Part shown: positions 1 through 7,656 of the stretch, piece after piece | How positions within the stretch are numbered: position 1 is the first letter of the stretch | Layout: each line of letters starts with the position of its first letter | DNA from: Nonomuraea dietziae | Lineage (GTDB): Bacteria; Actinomycetota; Actinomycetes; Streptosporangiales; Streptosporangiaceae | Reading direction: 5' to 3' | Assembly: GCF_014195505.1 (NCBI RefSeq) | Contig: NZ_JACIBV010000001.1 | Coordinates: 5,456,001 to 5,520,000 of the forward strand | Length of the DNA: 64,000 bases | The notes under the pieces: model-generated | Told to the model about the DNA's origin: nothing | Database searches by the model: none | The model's input: only the letters and a program-made list of their open reading frames with translations | Translations under genes and position numbers: made by a program

Positions 1-246
1 GATGCCGTACAGCCATGGCCTGGCGTCGGTGTGCTCCAGGCCGTACCGATGGCGGTTCTGGAACGCGGCGAGGAAGGTGTCGGAGACGATGTCCTCCGCC
101 GCGTCGCGTCCGAGCCGCCGCACCGCGTACCTGTGCAGCTGCGGGGCGTGGCGGTCGAACACCGCGGCGAACGCCTCGGGCTCCTGCCACGACCTCCGGA
201 TCAACTCGGCGTCGGCGACCTCGACGGTCGCAGCGGGCTGGGGCAT
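1..246 (-). CDS. RNA polymerase sigma factor, ECF/sigma-70 family, N-terminal part (runs off window)
   Basis: The minus strand is open from an ATG at 246 to the window edge, giving 82 codons. The protein shows the sigma region 2 pattern: an AFAAVFDRHAPQLHRYAVRR helix, then DAAEDIVSDTFLAAF and ARPWLYGI, which is region 2.1-2.4 of ECF sigma factors that direct RNA polymerase to alternative promoters. The C-terminal region 4 lies outside the window, so the subgroup and any anti-sigma partner cannot be assigned. A weak purine-rich GAAAGG sits about nine bases before the ATG. Confidence 0.85.
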   Translation of the reverse strand, partial: MPQPAATVEVADAELIRRSWQEPEAFAAVFDRHAPQLHRYAVRRLGRDAAEDIVSDTFLAAFQNRHRYGLEHTDARPWLYGI

Positions 247-359
247 AGGGTGCCTTTCGGTCCGGGTGGGCGAACACCCGTACTTACCGGACCTCGCGCA
301 AAAGGTTCATGACGGGCGACCGCCGTCCTGCCAGGCGCTGCCCTGAGTACGTTGTCCTC

Positions 360-845
360 GTGACGGAGACACGGGCCACGGGCTACGACGGCCTTTCCTC
401 CCGCCTCGTCCCTGAGGCCGAGCTGCGGGAATTCCTGCTGGACTGCTTCGGCGTCGCCGAGCACGAGGTGTTCGTCGGCCACGCCGACCGGGTCGCCGAG
501 GACCTGCGCGAGGTCCCGCAGGACGTGGTCTTCGCCGCCTTCTGCACCTACCAGCAGGTCCACGGCCATTTCGCGATGCGCTTCGACGTCGGCATCGAGG
601 GACGTCTCGCCGACCGGGTGGGCCGGGGTGAGTTCGCCGCGAGGTTCGCCGCGCACTTCGGCGCCTACGTGCTGCACGGCACCACCGAACCGCCAGGGCT
701 GTGGACGGTGACCCTGGCGGACGGCAGCCGTCTTCGCGCCGCGATGGAAGAGGAAGACGACCGGTCCGTGCTCCACACGGCCACAGCGCCGATCCCTGGC
801 CTGCCCGAGATCCGCGTGGACGAGGGCCTCTGGCGGATCCGATGA
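360..845 (+). CDS. hypothetical protein
   Basis: A 161-residue protein that I do not recognise. It is soluble, with no signal peptide or membrane segment, and mixed acidic and basic composition. The GTG at 360 is preferred over an in-frame ATG at 309 because a TACGTT -10 box (348-353) stands exactly six bases before it, the leaderless arrangement seen repeatedly in this window. The protein may be a SMI1-like or regulatory small protein, but nothing in it proves a function. It is divergent from the sigma factor gene, so the two could share a control region. Confidence 0.65.
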   Translation: MTETRATGYDGLSSRLVPEAELREFLLDCFGVAEHEVFVGHADRVAEDLREVPQDVVFAAFCTYQQVHGHFAMRFDVGIEGRLADRVGRGEFAARFAAHFGAYVLHGTTEPPGLWTVTLADGSRLRAAMEEEDDRSVLHTATAPIPGLPEIRVDEGLWRIR

Positions 846-873
846 GCCCTCGTCAGCGGCCACCTGCCACGGC

Positions 874-954
874 TTATCGCCAGGTGTGGCTGCAGACCTC
901 CCAGCGCACCACGTAGGCGCGAGCGAACGGTTCGTCGAGGGCGGGGTGGATCAT
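874..954 (-). CDS. possible 26-residue peptide, translationally coupled
   Basis: The ATG at 954-952 overlaps the TGA stop (953-951) of the upstream gene in the classic ATGA arrangement, and the frame ends in TAA after 26 codons (MIHPALDEPFARAYVVRWEV... ending CSHTWR). The overlap is the only evidence. The peptide has no recognised family, and it could be a truncated remnant or chance. Confidence 0.3.
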   Translation of the reverse strand: MIHPALDEPFARAYVVRWEVCSHTWR

Positions 955-1166
955 CGACGCCTCAGGCCGTACATCGCCCTCATCGTGTGGAGCCGGTCTC
1001 GTGTGGCCTGGTCTTCGGGGCAGGGCGGGATGCCGACCTCGATCCGGTCCAGTACGGAGACCCCGTCCTCGGCGACCCTGGCCTCCACCCACGGGCGCCA
1101 GATGGGCTCCAGCTTCCGCCTACGGCGCCCGCACTTAGCGAAGAAGTCGTCCACAGCCTGTTCCAT
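951..1166 (-). CDS. small hypothetical protein
   Basis: A 71-residue basic, Arg- and Trp-containing protein (FFAKCGRRRRKLEPIWRPWV). A clear GAGGAG ribosome binding site lies seven bases before the ATG, which is good evidence that the frame is used. It lies 69 bases downstream of the TROVE-domain gene on the same strand and may be its distal operon partner. No family is recognised. Confidence 0.6.
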   Translation of the reverse strand: MEQAVDDFFAKCGRRRRKLEPIWRPWVEARVAEDGVSVLDRIEVGIPPCPEDQATRDRLHTMRAMYGLRRR

Positions 1167-1235
1167 GCGTCTACTCCTCGTGTGGCGTTCGACATCATCA
1201 TCGCGGCGAGAACTGCGAGTGACTCGACTCGCCGG

Positions 1236-2813
1236 TCAGAACGGCCAGTCGGCGTTGCGGCCCGCCTCCAGCAGGGGAATCAGCTTGAAGGTGGCGTCGG
1301 AGAAGCCGCCGAGTTCGTGCCTGTTCCCCGACCCGGCAGGCATGGCCGCGTGCTGGTAGCCGGCCAGGTTGAAGCCGTACATCGGGATGTGCTTCGGTGC
1401 CGCGTCGGTGACGTCGCCGCCGTAGCCGTTCATGGTCTGCATGTCCGACAGGATGATGACCCGGTCGTGGCCGTCGTAGGTACGGCGGACCGACTCGGCG
1501 ATCTGCGTGCCGTGTCCGACCTCGCCGCTGCGCCCCACGAACCGGTTGAGCTCCTTCAGCACCGAGGCGCCCTTGCCGAGGTCGTGCTTGAACACTCTGT
1601 CGGCGAAGCCGTACAGGTCGGCTCCCCCCTTGGAGGCCAGGACGACGCCGAACAGGGCGGCGGCCTGCGCAGGCGTGACCGACGACCGGCCGGAGACGCG
1701 GCTGCCCGTCATCGAGGCGGAGGTGTCCACCAGGATGAGGGTGCGGCCCTCGAACGCCGGGACGTTGCCCGTGGCCAGGCTCAGCGCCTTGTCGAGGGCG
1801 TGGCCCCACCGCAGGGAGGGCGCGCTGAGGTAGGCGGAGTAGAACCGGAACGGCAGCTGCCGCGACCGCGCCACCTCCTCAGGGTTGCTCAGCTTGGCGG
1901 CGATCTGGCTCGCGACCTCGTCGGAGACCCCCGCTTCGTCGAAGTTGCGGAGGTTTTTGAGCAGCGCCATGAAGCCCATGGACGGGATGATCGCCTCCCA
2001 CGCGCCCTTGCCCATCGGCCCCTGCAGCCACCCGGCGAGCGCCTCCCACGTCATGCCGGCAGCCGCGAGACGCTCGGTCTCGGCGGCGAGGACGGCGTGA
2101 CGCGCCTCCACCGGCATCGCCATGAGCCGCTCGCGTTCGATCAGCGTCGACAGCTGCGTCGGGACGGGCTTGTCGCGGTCGTGACGGCGGTCCAGGGCGT
2201 GCTCGAACAGGGCGCCCTGCCACGGCTTACCGGCGTCGGGGGACGGGTGGACGAAGTCGATGACGTCGCCGAACCGCCAGCCGCGCGAGCTGGTGTCGTA
2301 CTTGAGCAGGTTGCGCTCGTTGTACAGCCGCTGGACGGCGTCGGCGATGCCGCGCTTGACCGGCTTGGGTACGGCGCGGCCGTACCGCGAGGTCCAGTAG
2401 GCGAGCGCCTCGCCCGGCTCGTCGGCCCGCTGGAGGACGCCGCCGACGAGCTGACGGTTCAGGCCCTGCTCCCCCGCGCCGAGGCGCGCCTTGACCGCCT
2501 CCAGAGCCGCGACGAGCGGCGCGGAACGCATGTTGGCCTCCGAGCGCAGCCACGGCAGGAAGCGCGCCAGCCACTCCACGTCCTCGACCGCGACCTGGTG
2601 GACGAGACGGCGGAAGCGGTCATCGCGGTCGCCGGCCTTCTCGTAGAAGGTGTTCTCGCCGACCATGTTGGAGACCGCGAGAAGGAACAGTTCGCTCTTG
2701 ACGTCGCGCACGTAGCCGGGAGCGCCCTCGTGGGTGCGTCCCGAGGGTGTCGCCTCGGTCGTGACCGGGCTGAACACCGCAGGCTTGCTGGTCGTGCTGT
2801 TGAACTTCGCCAT
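1236..2813 (-). CDS. rsr: TROVE domain / vWA protein (Ro60 orthologue, Rsr)
   Basis: 525 residues. The N-terminal two thirds (about 20-350) match the TROVE domain of Ro60, a HEAT-repeat ring that binds Y RNAs and misfolded RNA (TPSGRTHEGAPGYVRDVKSE, then LFLLAVSNMVGENTFYE). The C-terminal part (about 355-525) is a von Willebrand A domain with an intact MIDAS: DTSAS, a conserved Thr in GHGTQIAES, and ILSDMQT. Known bacterial Rsr proteins act with Y RNA and exoribonucleases in RNA maturation and decay during stress. The strongest context is the pair of Y-RNA-like units just upstream on the same strand. No strong SD is seen; the only GAGGGG lies inside the hairpin at 2821-2857, so translation may depend on that structure. 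Confidence 0.9.
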   Translation of the reverse strand: MAKFNSTTSKPAVFSPVTTEATPSGRTHEGAPGYVRDVKSELFLLAVSNMVGENTFYEKAGDRDDRFRRLVHQVAVEDVEWLARFLPWLRSEANMRSAPLVAALEAVKARLGAGEQGLNRQLVGGVLQRADEPGEALAYWTSRYGRAVPKPVKRGIADAVQRLYNERNLLKYDTSSRGWRFGDVIDFVHPSPDAGKPWQGALFEHALDRRHDRDKPVPTQLSTLIERERLMAMPVEARHAVLAAETERLAAAGMTWEALAGWLQGPMGKGAWEAIIPSMGFMALLKNLRNFDEAGVSDEVASQIAAKLSNPEEVARSRQLPFRFYSAYLSAPSLRWGHALDKALSLATGNVPAFEGRTLILVDTSASMTGSRVSGRSSVTPAQAAALFGVVLASKGGADLYGFADRVFKHDLGKGASVLKELNRFVGRSGEVGHGTQIAESVRRTYDGHDRVIILSDMQTMNGYGGDVTDAAPKHIPMYGFNLAGYQHAAMPAGSGNRHELGGFSDATFKLIPLLEAGRNADWPF

Positions 2814-2820
2814 GACGCGG

Positions 2821-2857
2821 CGAGGCCCCTCTCGTGGTTCGGTCGAGAGGGGCCTCG
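2821..2857 (-). terminator. 14-bp perfect hairpin between Y RNA and rsr
   Basis: CGAGGCCCCTCTCG (2821-2834) pairs perfectly with CGAGAGGGGCCTCG (2844-2857) around a nine-base loop, eight bases before the rsr start codon on the minus strand. It lacks a U-tract. It could end or process the Y RNA transcript, or, because one arm contains GAGGGG, hide the rsr ribosome binding site. Both roles are inferred. Confidence 0.6.
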
Positions 2858-3003
2858 TTCGAAAGTCGCGCCCGAGATCGAAGTCGACGAAGGTGACTGT
2901 TCGTGCGCTCTGCCGACTGAGCTACACAAGCCCGAAGCCTGTGACGGGACTTGAACCCGCGACCTCACCCTCCCAAAGGAAGTAACCCTCATCTGCGCAC
3001 CGG
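2858..3003 (-). ncRNA. Y RNA (YrlA-like) with permuted tRNA mimic
   Basis: Read on the minus strand, this unit has three tRNA elements in non-tRNA order. First is a T-arm (2960-2944, GCGGG-TTCAAGT-CCCGT). Then comes an acceptor-like stem closed into a hairpin (CACAGGC 2943-2937, loop TTCGG, GCTTGTG 2931-2925). Last is a D-arm (GCTC-AGTCGGCA-GAGC, 2922-2907). There is no anticodon arm. An outer helix GAGGGTGA/TCACCTTC (2972-2965 with 2896-2889) encloses the module, and a lower stem (GTGCGCAGAT with ATCT...GCGC...AC) brings the ends together. Bacterial YrlA RNAs are known to carry such a tRNA-like module opposite the Ro-binding stem, and this unit sits directly before rsr. Confidence 0.7.
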
Positions 3004-3117
3004 GCGCGCCCTGAAGTTGTATCCCTCCCGAGATCAAGGTCGGCGGCAGTGTTGCGGGTATCGAGCCCGCCACCCGCAGGGTGTTCGCCAAAGAAGTAAC
3101 TGCTGCCATCGCACCGG
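3004..3117 (-). ncRNA. second Y-RNA-like unit, reduced tRNA module
   Basis: This is a tandem relative of the neighbouring unit. Both begin CCGGTGCG, both have GTTACTTC(C)TTTGG about 20 bases in, and both share CGAC(C/T)T(T/C)GATCTCGGG in the 3' half. Here only a T-arm-like hairpin is clear (GCGGG-CTCGATA-CCCGC, alternatively a longer TGCGGGT/ACCCGCA stem); the acceptor hairpin and D-arm are absent. It may be a second Y RNA class or the decayed copy of a duplication. A TTGACA at 3132-3127 might be a -35 element, but I find no matching -10. Confidence 0.5.
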
Positions 3118-3241
3118 GAAGGTGCATGTCAAGTTGTGAGCTTCAGAGATCGAGTGGCGCCGGGTCGTTTCATGTGGCAGATGAAGGAACCGGTGCTTTC
3201 GCGCCTGAAGCGATTCCCACGGTACAGATCAGCATGACGCG

Positions 3242-4330
3242 TCACACCTGAATATCGGCGTATGAGGGGCGATGCGTCGCGAAATCCACGACGACCTCCA
3301 ATCCGCCCCCCGGATTGGGGCTCGCCCGTACCTCGGCCTCGTGTGCCTTCGCGATCGACGAGACGATCGACAACCCCAGCCCGGCGCCCTGCTCCCGTGT
3401 CGTATGGAGGCGTCTGAAGGGCTCGAAGAGGTCGCCGAACCGCTCCCTCGGCACCTCCGGGCCGGTGTTCGCGACCGTCAGAACGCCGTGGGTGAGCGTC
3501 ATCTCGACGGTTCCGCCTGGATGGTTGTAGCGGACCGCGTTGTCGACAAGGTTGGTGACGAGCCGGTTCAGCAGGACGGGGTCCCCCTCGACGACGAACG
3601 GTTCGATCCGCGTGGTCAGGGTGACGTCGTCCGAGCCTGCCTCGGCCAGGACCAGCCGTACGACCTGGTCCAGGGCGACCGGAACCCTGTTCTCCAGGCC
3701 GTGTTCCGCCTGGGCCAGGACCAGCAGGGCGTCGATGAGGCTCTCCGTGCGGCGGTTGTGGAGCAGGAGCTTGTCGCGGATCTCGCCGACGTCCTCGGGC
3801 AGGCCGATCTCGATCGCCGCTCGTTGGACGGCCAGCGGGGTCCGCAGCTCGTGGGACGCGTTCGCGATGAACCGCCGCTGCCCCTCGACGGAGCGTTCGA
3901 GGCGGTCGAGCATCGCGTCGAAGGTGTCGGCCAGCTCCTTCAGCTCGTCCTTCGGCCCGACGAGCGCGATGCGTTCGTGCAAGGTCGAGAGGGACAGTCG
4001 CTGCGCGGTGGCGGTGATCCGGTGGATGGGCCGCAGGATCCGGCCGGCGACCAGCCAGCCGACGACCACCGACACCAGCGCGAGGATCCCGACCGTCAGC
4101 GCGGTCACCCCCCACTGGTAGCTGATCACCTCGTCGACCAGCTCGGGCAGCCGAGGCGGCCGATCGTTCGCCACCCCTGGCAGCGGCGCCACCGGCGCCA
4201 CGGGGAGCCCCGCGATGCGCCTGTCCAGCGCCTGGCTCAGCAGCAGGTTGACCGTGACCAGCAGGATGACGGAGGTCAGCAGGAACAGTCCGGAGTAGAT
4301 CAGCGTGAGCCGTACCCGGACCGTCGTCAC
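3242..4330 (-). CDS. two-component sensor histidine kinase
   Basis: 362 residues. A membrane helix (about 10-30), a short extracytoplasmic loop of about 45 residues, a second helix (about 74-96) and a HAMP linker lead into the HisKA domain, with phospho-acceptor His in FIANASHELRTPLA. The ATPase domain has an N box (NLVDNAVRYN), the G1 region VANTGPEVP and G2 GAGLGLSIV. It autophosphorylates and passes phosphate to the regulator encoded just upstream. The GTG start (4330-4328) overlaps the regulator's TGA as GTGA, so the two are translationally coupled. The ligand is unknown, and the small sensing loop suggests a membrane or envelope signal. Confidence 0.9.
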   Translation of the reverse strand: MTTVRVRLTLIYSGLFLLTSVILLVTVNLLLSQALDRRIAGLPVAPVAPLPGVANDRPPRLPELVDEVISYQWGVTALTVGILALVSVVVGWLVAGRILRPIHRITATAQRLSLSTLHERIALVGPKDELKELADTFDAMLDRLERSVEGQRRFIANASHELRTPLAVQRAAIEIGLPEDVGEIRDKLLLHNRRTESLIDALLVLAQAEHGLENRVPVALDQVVRLVLAEAGSDDVTLTTRIEPFVVEGDPVLLNRLVTNLVDNAVRYNHPGGTVEMTLTHGVLTVANTGPEVPRERFGDLFEPFRRLHTTREQGAGLGLSIVSSIAKAHEAEVRASPNPGGGLEVVVDFATHRPSYADIQV

Positions 4331-4981
4331 AGCAGGTATCCCGCGCCGGGAACCGTCCGGATGCACGGCGGGTCGCCCAGCTTCGCCCGTAAGCGGCTGA
4401 CCACGACCCGTACCACCGTCGTGAAGGGGTCGGCGTTCTCGTCCCATGCCTCTTCGAGCAGCCGTTCCGCGCTCACGACCGCGCCGTCCGCCCTCATCAG
4501 CACGTCGAGGACGGCGAACTCCTTGAGTGACAGGTGCAGATGCCGCCCGTCCCGCGACGCCTGCAGCCGGTGCGTGTCGAGCACGATGCCGTGCCGCCGC
4601 AGCTTCAGGGGGTATCCGCGACCGGCTGCGCCGCCCCAGCGCCTGCACGCGGGCGACCAGCTCGGCGTAGTCGAACGGTTTGGGCAGGTAGTCGTCGGCC
4701 CCCATCCCGAGGCCGGCGACCCGCTCAGGCACCGACGTCGCCGCCGTCATCATGAGGATCCGCGTACGGCTCCCGCGCGCCACCAGCTCACGGCACACAT
4801 GGTCGCCGTGCATCTCGGGCAGGTCCCGATCCAGCACGAGAACGTCGTAGTCGTGCACCGCCAGCCGCTCCACCGCGGCGGCCCCGTCGTAGACCACGTC
4901 GACGGCCATGGCGTGGCGGCGCAGCCCCAGCGCCACGAGATCGGCCAGGTCGTGTTCGTCCTCCGCCACCAGAACCCGCAT
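4327..4981 (-). pseudogene. OmpR-family response regulator, frameshifted
   Basis: The N-terminal receiver is intact for about 120 residues (MRVLVAEDEHDLADLV, phospho-acceptor in VLVLDRDLPE, Lys in DDYLPKPFD). The winged-helix domain (KLRRHGIVLDTHRL to PGAGYLL) continues in another frame. The frames meet at a run of five G/C (4608-4612 on the plus strand). Four would give ...RSRIPLKLRRHGIVLDTH and restore a normal protein of about 217 residues. As it stands, translation runs through the DNA-binding domain out of frame and into the kinase frame. This is either a homopolymer sequence error or a recent disabling mutation. The gene is divergent from the S41 protease gene. Confidence 0.85.
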
Positions 4982-5015
4982 GCCGACGTTCGTACCCGAA
5001 TCGCGGTAACAGCGG

Positions 5016-5035
5016 CGTTAACGGATCCGTTAACG
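5016..5035. promoter_or_regulatory. 20-bp perfect palindrome, probable operator
   Basis: CGTTAACG-GATC-CGTTAACG lies in the 87-base gap between the divergent response regulator and protease genes. It contains GTTAAC twice with a 12-bp period, close to the helical spacing used by OmpR-family dimers. It is probably the binding site of the adjacent regulator; this is inferred from position and symmetry. Confidence 0.6.
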
Positions 5036-5068
5036 ACGGCGCAATCGCCTTCCGGCCACGCTGCGGTC

Positions 5069-6427
5069 ATGATCAGAGCTCTCTGCGCCGCCGTCCTGCT
5101 GACGGCCTGCTCCCTGTCCGCGGCCGCGCCCACGCCCGCGCCGGCCCCGACCTCCCCGCCGAAGGCCGCGACCCTCCCGGGCGGGAACTGCACCGCCATG
5201 ACGGCGCCACCGCCGCAGTCGGCGCCGCCGACATCGGTGAACACGCTCCGGCAGGCGTACTTCTGCGTGCTGGACAACTACTACAGCGGCCCCGCCATGG
5301 ACCCCAAGGCGCTGCTGAAGAGCGCCCTCGCCGCCTACACCCAGGACCTGATGCGACGCGGCGCCGACCGGGCCGACCTCCAGCTGCCCGCCCTGACAGG
5401 CAACCGCGACACCGACTGGGCCGCCTTCGCGAAGGTCCTCGGCACCGGCGACCCCGCCGCGCTACGAGCCGCGATCACCGGCATGGTCGCGGGGCTGCAC
5501 GACAACCACGCCCGCTGGGTCAGGCCGGCCCCGCCGCCGCAGGGCGGGCCAACCGGAACGGGCATCGTGGGCGTGTCGGCCGAGCAGGGACCGCAGCTCG
5601 ACCCCGCGGCCCGGCCGCCGCTGTTCATCACCCGCGTTCTGCCCGGTAGCCCCGCCGCCAAGGCCGGCATCAGAGCCGGTGACATCATCGTCAAGGTCAA
5701 CGGCGTGCCGGCGTTCATCGGGGACACAGTGAATCAGGGCATCCTCGACGCCTTCGCCTCCGGCACGGTACGGCTCACGCTCAAGCGCCCCACGACGGGA
5801 CGGACCCGCACCGTCGAGCTCAAGGAGGGCCCCGTCACGCGGCCGCCCCAGGTGGCGACCTCGAAGAGGCTCGGCGACGGCGTCGCCTACGTCCAACTGC
5901 CCGGATTCTTCGAAGGCGCCGCCGACCAGGTCATCGCCAAGCTGCAGGGTAAGCCGAAGGCGGTGGTCCTCGACCTGCGCGGCAATGGCGGCGGATCGCC
6001 TCGCGAGGTGACGCGGCTGCTCGGCGCGTTCGCGCACGGCAAGGTCACCAGCTACTTCTGCCCGCTCGAAGGCGACTGCGCGCCCAACAGGACCGACGAC
6101 AGCGTCCCGCTGCTCGGCCTGCGCCTGGTCGTCCTCACCGACCGCGGGTGCGCCTCGGCCTGCGAGGACTTCAGCGCGGCCGTCAAGGGCCACGGCCTGG
6201 GCACCCTCGTCGGGACCCGCACCGCCGGAGCCGTCTCAGGTCCGTCGGACGGGTACCTCCTCGACGACGGCAGCGTTCTGCTGCTGCCCAAGGTCCGGCA
6301 CCTCGGGCCCGCCCGCGAGATCATCGACACGATCGGCGTCCCGGTCGACCACCACGCCCCCATGACCGCCCTCGACCTGGCCACCGGGCGCGATCCCGGC
6401 GTGGCCAAGGCGCTCTCTCTGCTGTAG
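5069..6427 (+). CDS. S41-family peptidase lipoprotein with PDZ domain
   Basis: 452 residues. The N-terminus is a lipoprotein signal with lipobox LTAC at about residue 14, followed by a Pro/Ala-rich linker, so it is predicted to be anchored on the outer face of the membrane. A PDZ domain (about 165-245, LPGSPAAKAGIRAGDIIVKV) precedes the S41 tail-protease core (about 265-430: VAYVQLPGF, VVLDLRGNGGG, GCASACEDF). The likely nucleophile is Ser in CASACE. The Lys that follows in the CtpA subgroup is not present (GTRTAGAVSG), so a different S41 subgroup or altered chemistry is possible. Its divergence from the two-component pair suggests control by that system. Confidence 0.85.
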   Translation: MIRALCAAVLLTACSLSAAAPTPAPAPTSPPKAATLPGGNCTAMTAPPPQSAPPTSVNTLRQAYFCVLDNYYSGPAMDPKALLKSALAAYTQDLMRRGADRADLQLPALTGNRDTDWAAFAKVLGTGDPAALRAAITGMVAGLHDNHARWVRPAPPPQGGPTGTGIVGVSAEQGPQLDPAARPPLFITRVLPGSPAAKAGIRAGDIIVKVNGVPAFIGDTVNQGILDAFASGTVRLTLKRPTTGRTRTVELKEGPVTRPPQVATSKRLGDGVAYVQLPGFFEGAADQVIAKLQGKPKAVVLDLRGNGGGSPREVTRLLGAFAHGKVTSYFCPLEGDCAPNRTDDSVPLLGLRLVVLTDRGCASACEDFSAAVKGHGLGTLVGTRTAGAVSGPSDGYLLDDGSVLLLPKVRHLGPAREIIDTIGVPVDHHAPMTALDLATGRDPGVAKALSLL

Positions 6428-6476
6428 CCCCGCCGTGATCCTTGAAGGCGACGGCGCGTGATGACACGCTGACGCC

Positions 6477-7632
6477 ATGGCAGCATTCGGTGGCGGCAAG
6501 ATCGAGGCCTTCGTCGGACCGACCGAGCTCGGTGCGGCTGACGACCTCGAGCAGGTGATCATCGACTTCATCGGCGGGGCGAAGCACTCGCTGGACATCG
6601 CGGTGCAGGAGCTCGACTCCGAACCCATCGCCCAGGCCATCCTGGACGCGCGCTTCCGGGGCGTGAGCGTCCGCATGGTGCTGGAGCAGGACTACCTGCA
6701 GTCGGCCAAGCTGCCGGTGGTCACCGTACGGGCGGGTGAGGACGAGGGCCGCCGCCCGCCGGCGCGTCCAGTGGGGCGAGGAGCCCGGCGCGCGGAGCCT
6801 GGAGCCGAATCGCAGGATCGTGGGCGCGCTGCTGCGCTGCAACGTCGATGTGAAGGCCGACTACAACCCGGCGATCTTCCACCAGAAGTTCATCATCCGC
6901 GACTACCGCGAGCGCACTCTGCCGAGGTCGGCGATCCTGACGGGGTCGGCGAACTTCACCCAGACCGACTGCCACCGCAACCTCAACCATGTCGTCGTCT
7001 TCCACGACGCCCGCATCTGCCGCGAGTACACCACCGAGTTCAACCAGATGCGCGCCGGACACTTCGGCCGCGGCGCCCACGGCAAGGTCCCCGCGGCCTA
7101 CAACCTCAACGGCATCCCGGTCAAGGTGCTGTTCGCGCCCGACCACGCGCCCGAGCTGGAGATCATGAAGCAGATGCTCAAGGCCACCCAGCGGGTGGAT
7201 TTCGCGATCTTCACCTTCTCCGGCTCCTCAGGCATCGACGACGCCATGATCGCCCTGGCGGCGGCCAGGCGTACCGTCACCGGCGCCATGGACCCGGGCC
7301 AGGGCGCACAGACCTGGGCCGCCACCCACGATCTGGACCGCGCCCACATCGAGCTGTACTTTCCCAAACGCAGCCCCGCCTTCGGCAAGCTGCACCACAA
7401 GCTCATGACCATCGACGACGCCGTCGTCATCGCCGGCTCCTTCAACTACACCGCACCGGCCAACAACTACAACGACGAGAACATCTTCGTCATCGGCAGC
7501 CCCTACCCCGACCTGCCCAAACGTGAAGGCGGCCCCGTCGACCCCGCCGCCTGCGCCGAGCTGACCCGCTTCTTCCGTGACGAGATCCACCGCATCGAGG
7601 CCGCCGGCGAACGCTTCATCGGCGAGGGCTGA
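6477..7632 (+). pseudogene. phospholipase D-like domain protein, frameshifted
   Basis: The reading starts at ATG 6477 (MAAFGGGKIEAFVGPTELGA) and moves to another frame between about 6735 and 6760, from which it continues to 7632. Two PLD motifs are intact in the second part: FHQKFIIRD...GSANFT (about residue 140) and LHHKLMTIDD...GSFNYT (about residue 310), the HxK pair that forms one active site for phosphodiester cleavage. The full product would be about 385 residues. The break falls in the linker before the first HxK, in a GCC-rich stretch. Without the shift this would be a cytosolic PLD-family nuclease or phosphodiesterase of unknown substrate. Confidence 0.8.
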
Positions 7633-7656
7633 CGTCGTTCGCCCGACAATGAACGC

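Noticed and set aside
987..2954. Long plus-strand open frame opposite rsr
   Set aside because: It is an antisense frame in GC-rich DNA, with low-complexity His/Arg/Asp composition and no domain, while the opposite strand has a clear TROVE-vWA protein.
2907..2960. A standard tRNA gene on the minus strand
   Set aside because: T-arm and D-arm are convincing but in reverse order, with a closed acceptor hairpin between and no anticodon arm, so it is a tRNA mimic.
3127..3132. TTGACA as the -35 of a Y RNA promoter
   Set aside because: No acceptable -10 is found at 16-19 bp; the nearest candidates are too far or too poor.
3242..4981. A hybrid receiver-kinase protein of 579 residues in one open frame
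   Set aside because: The middle part is the winged-helix domain read out of frame. The kinase has its own GTG overlapping the regulator stop, so the fusion is an artefact of the frameshift.
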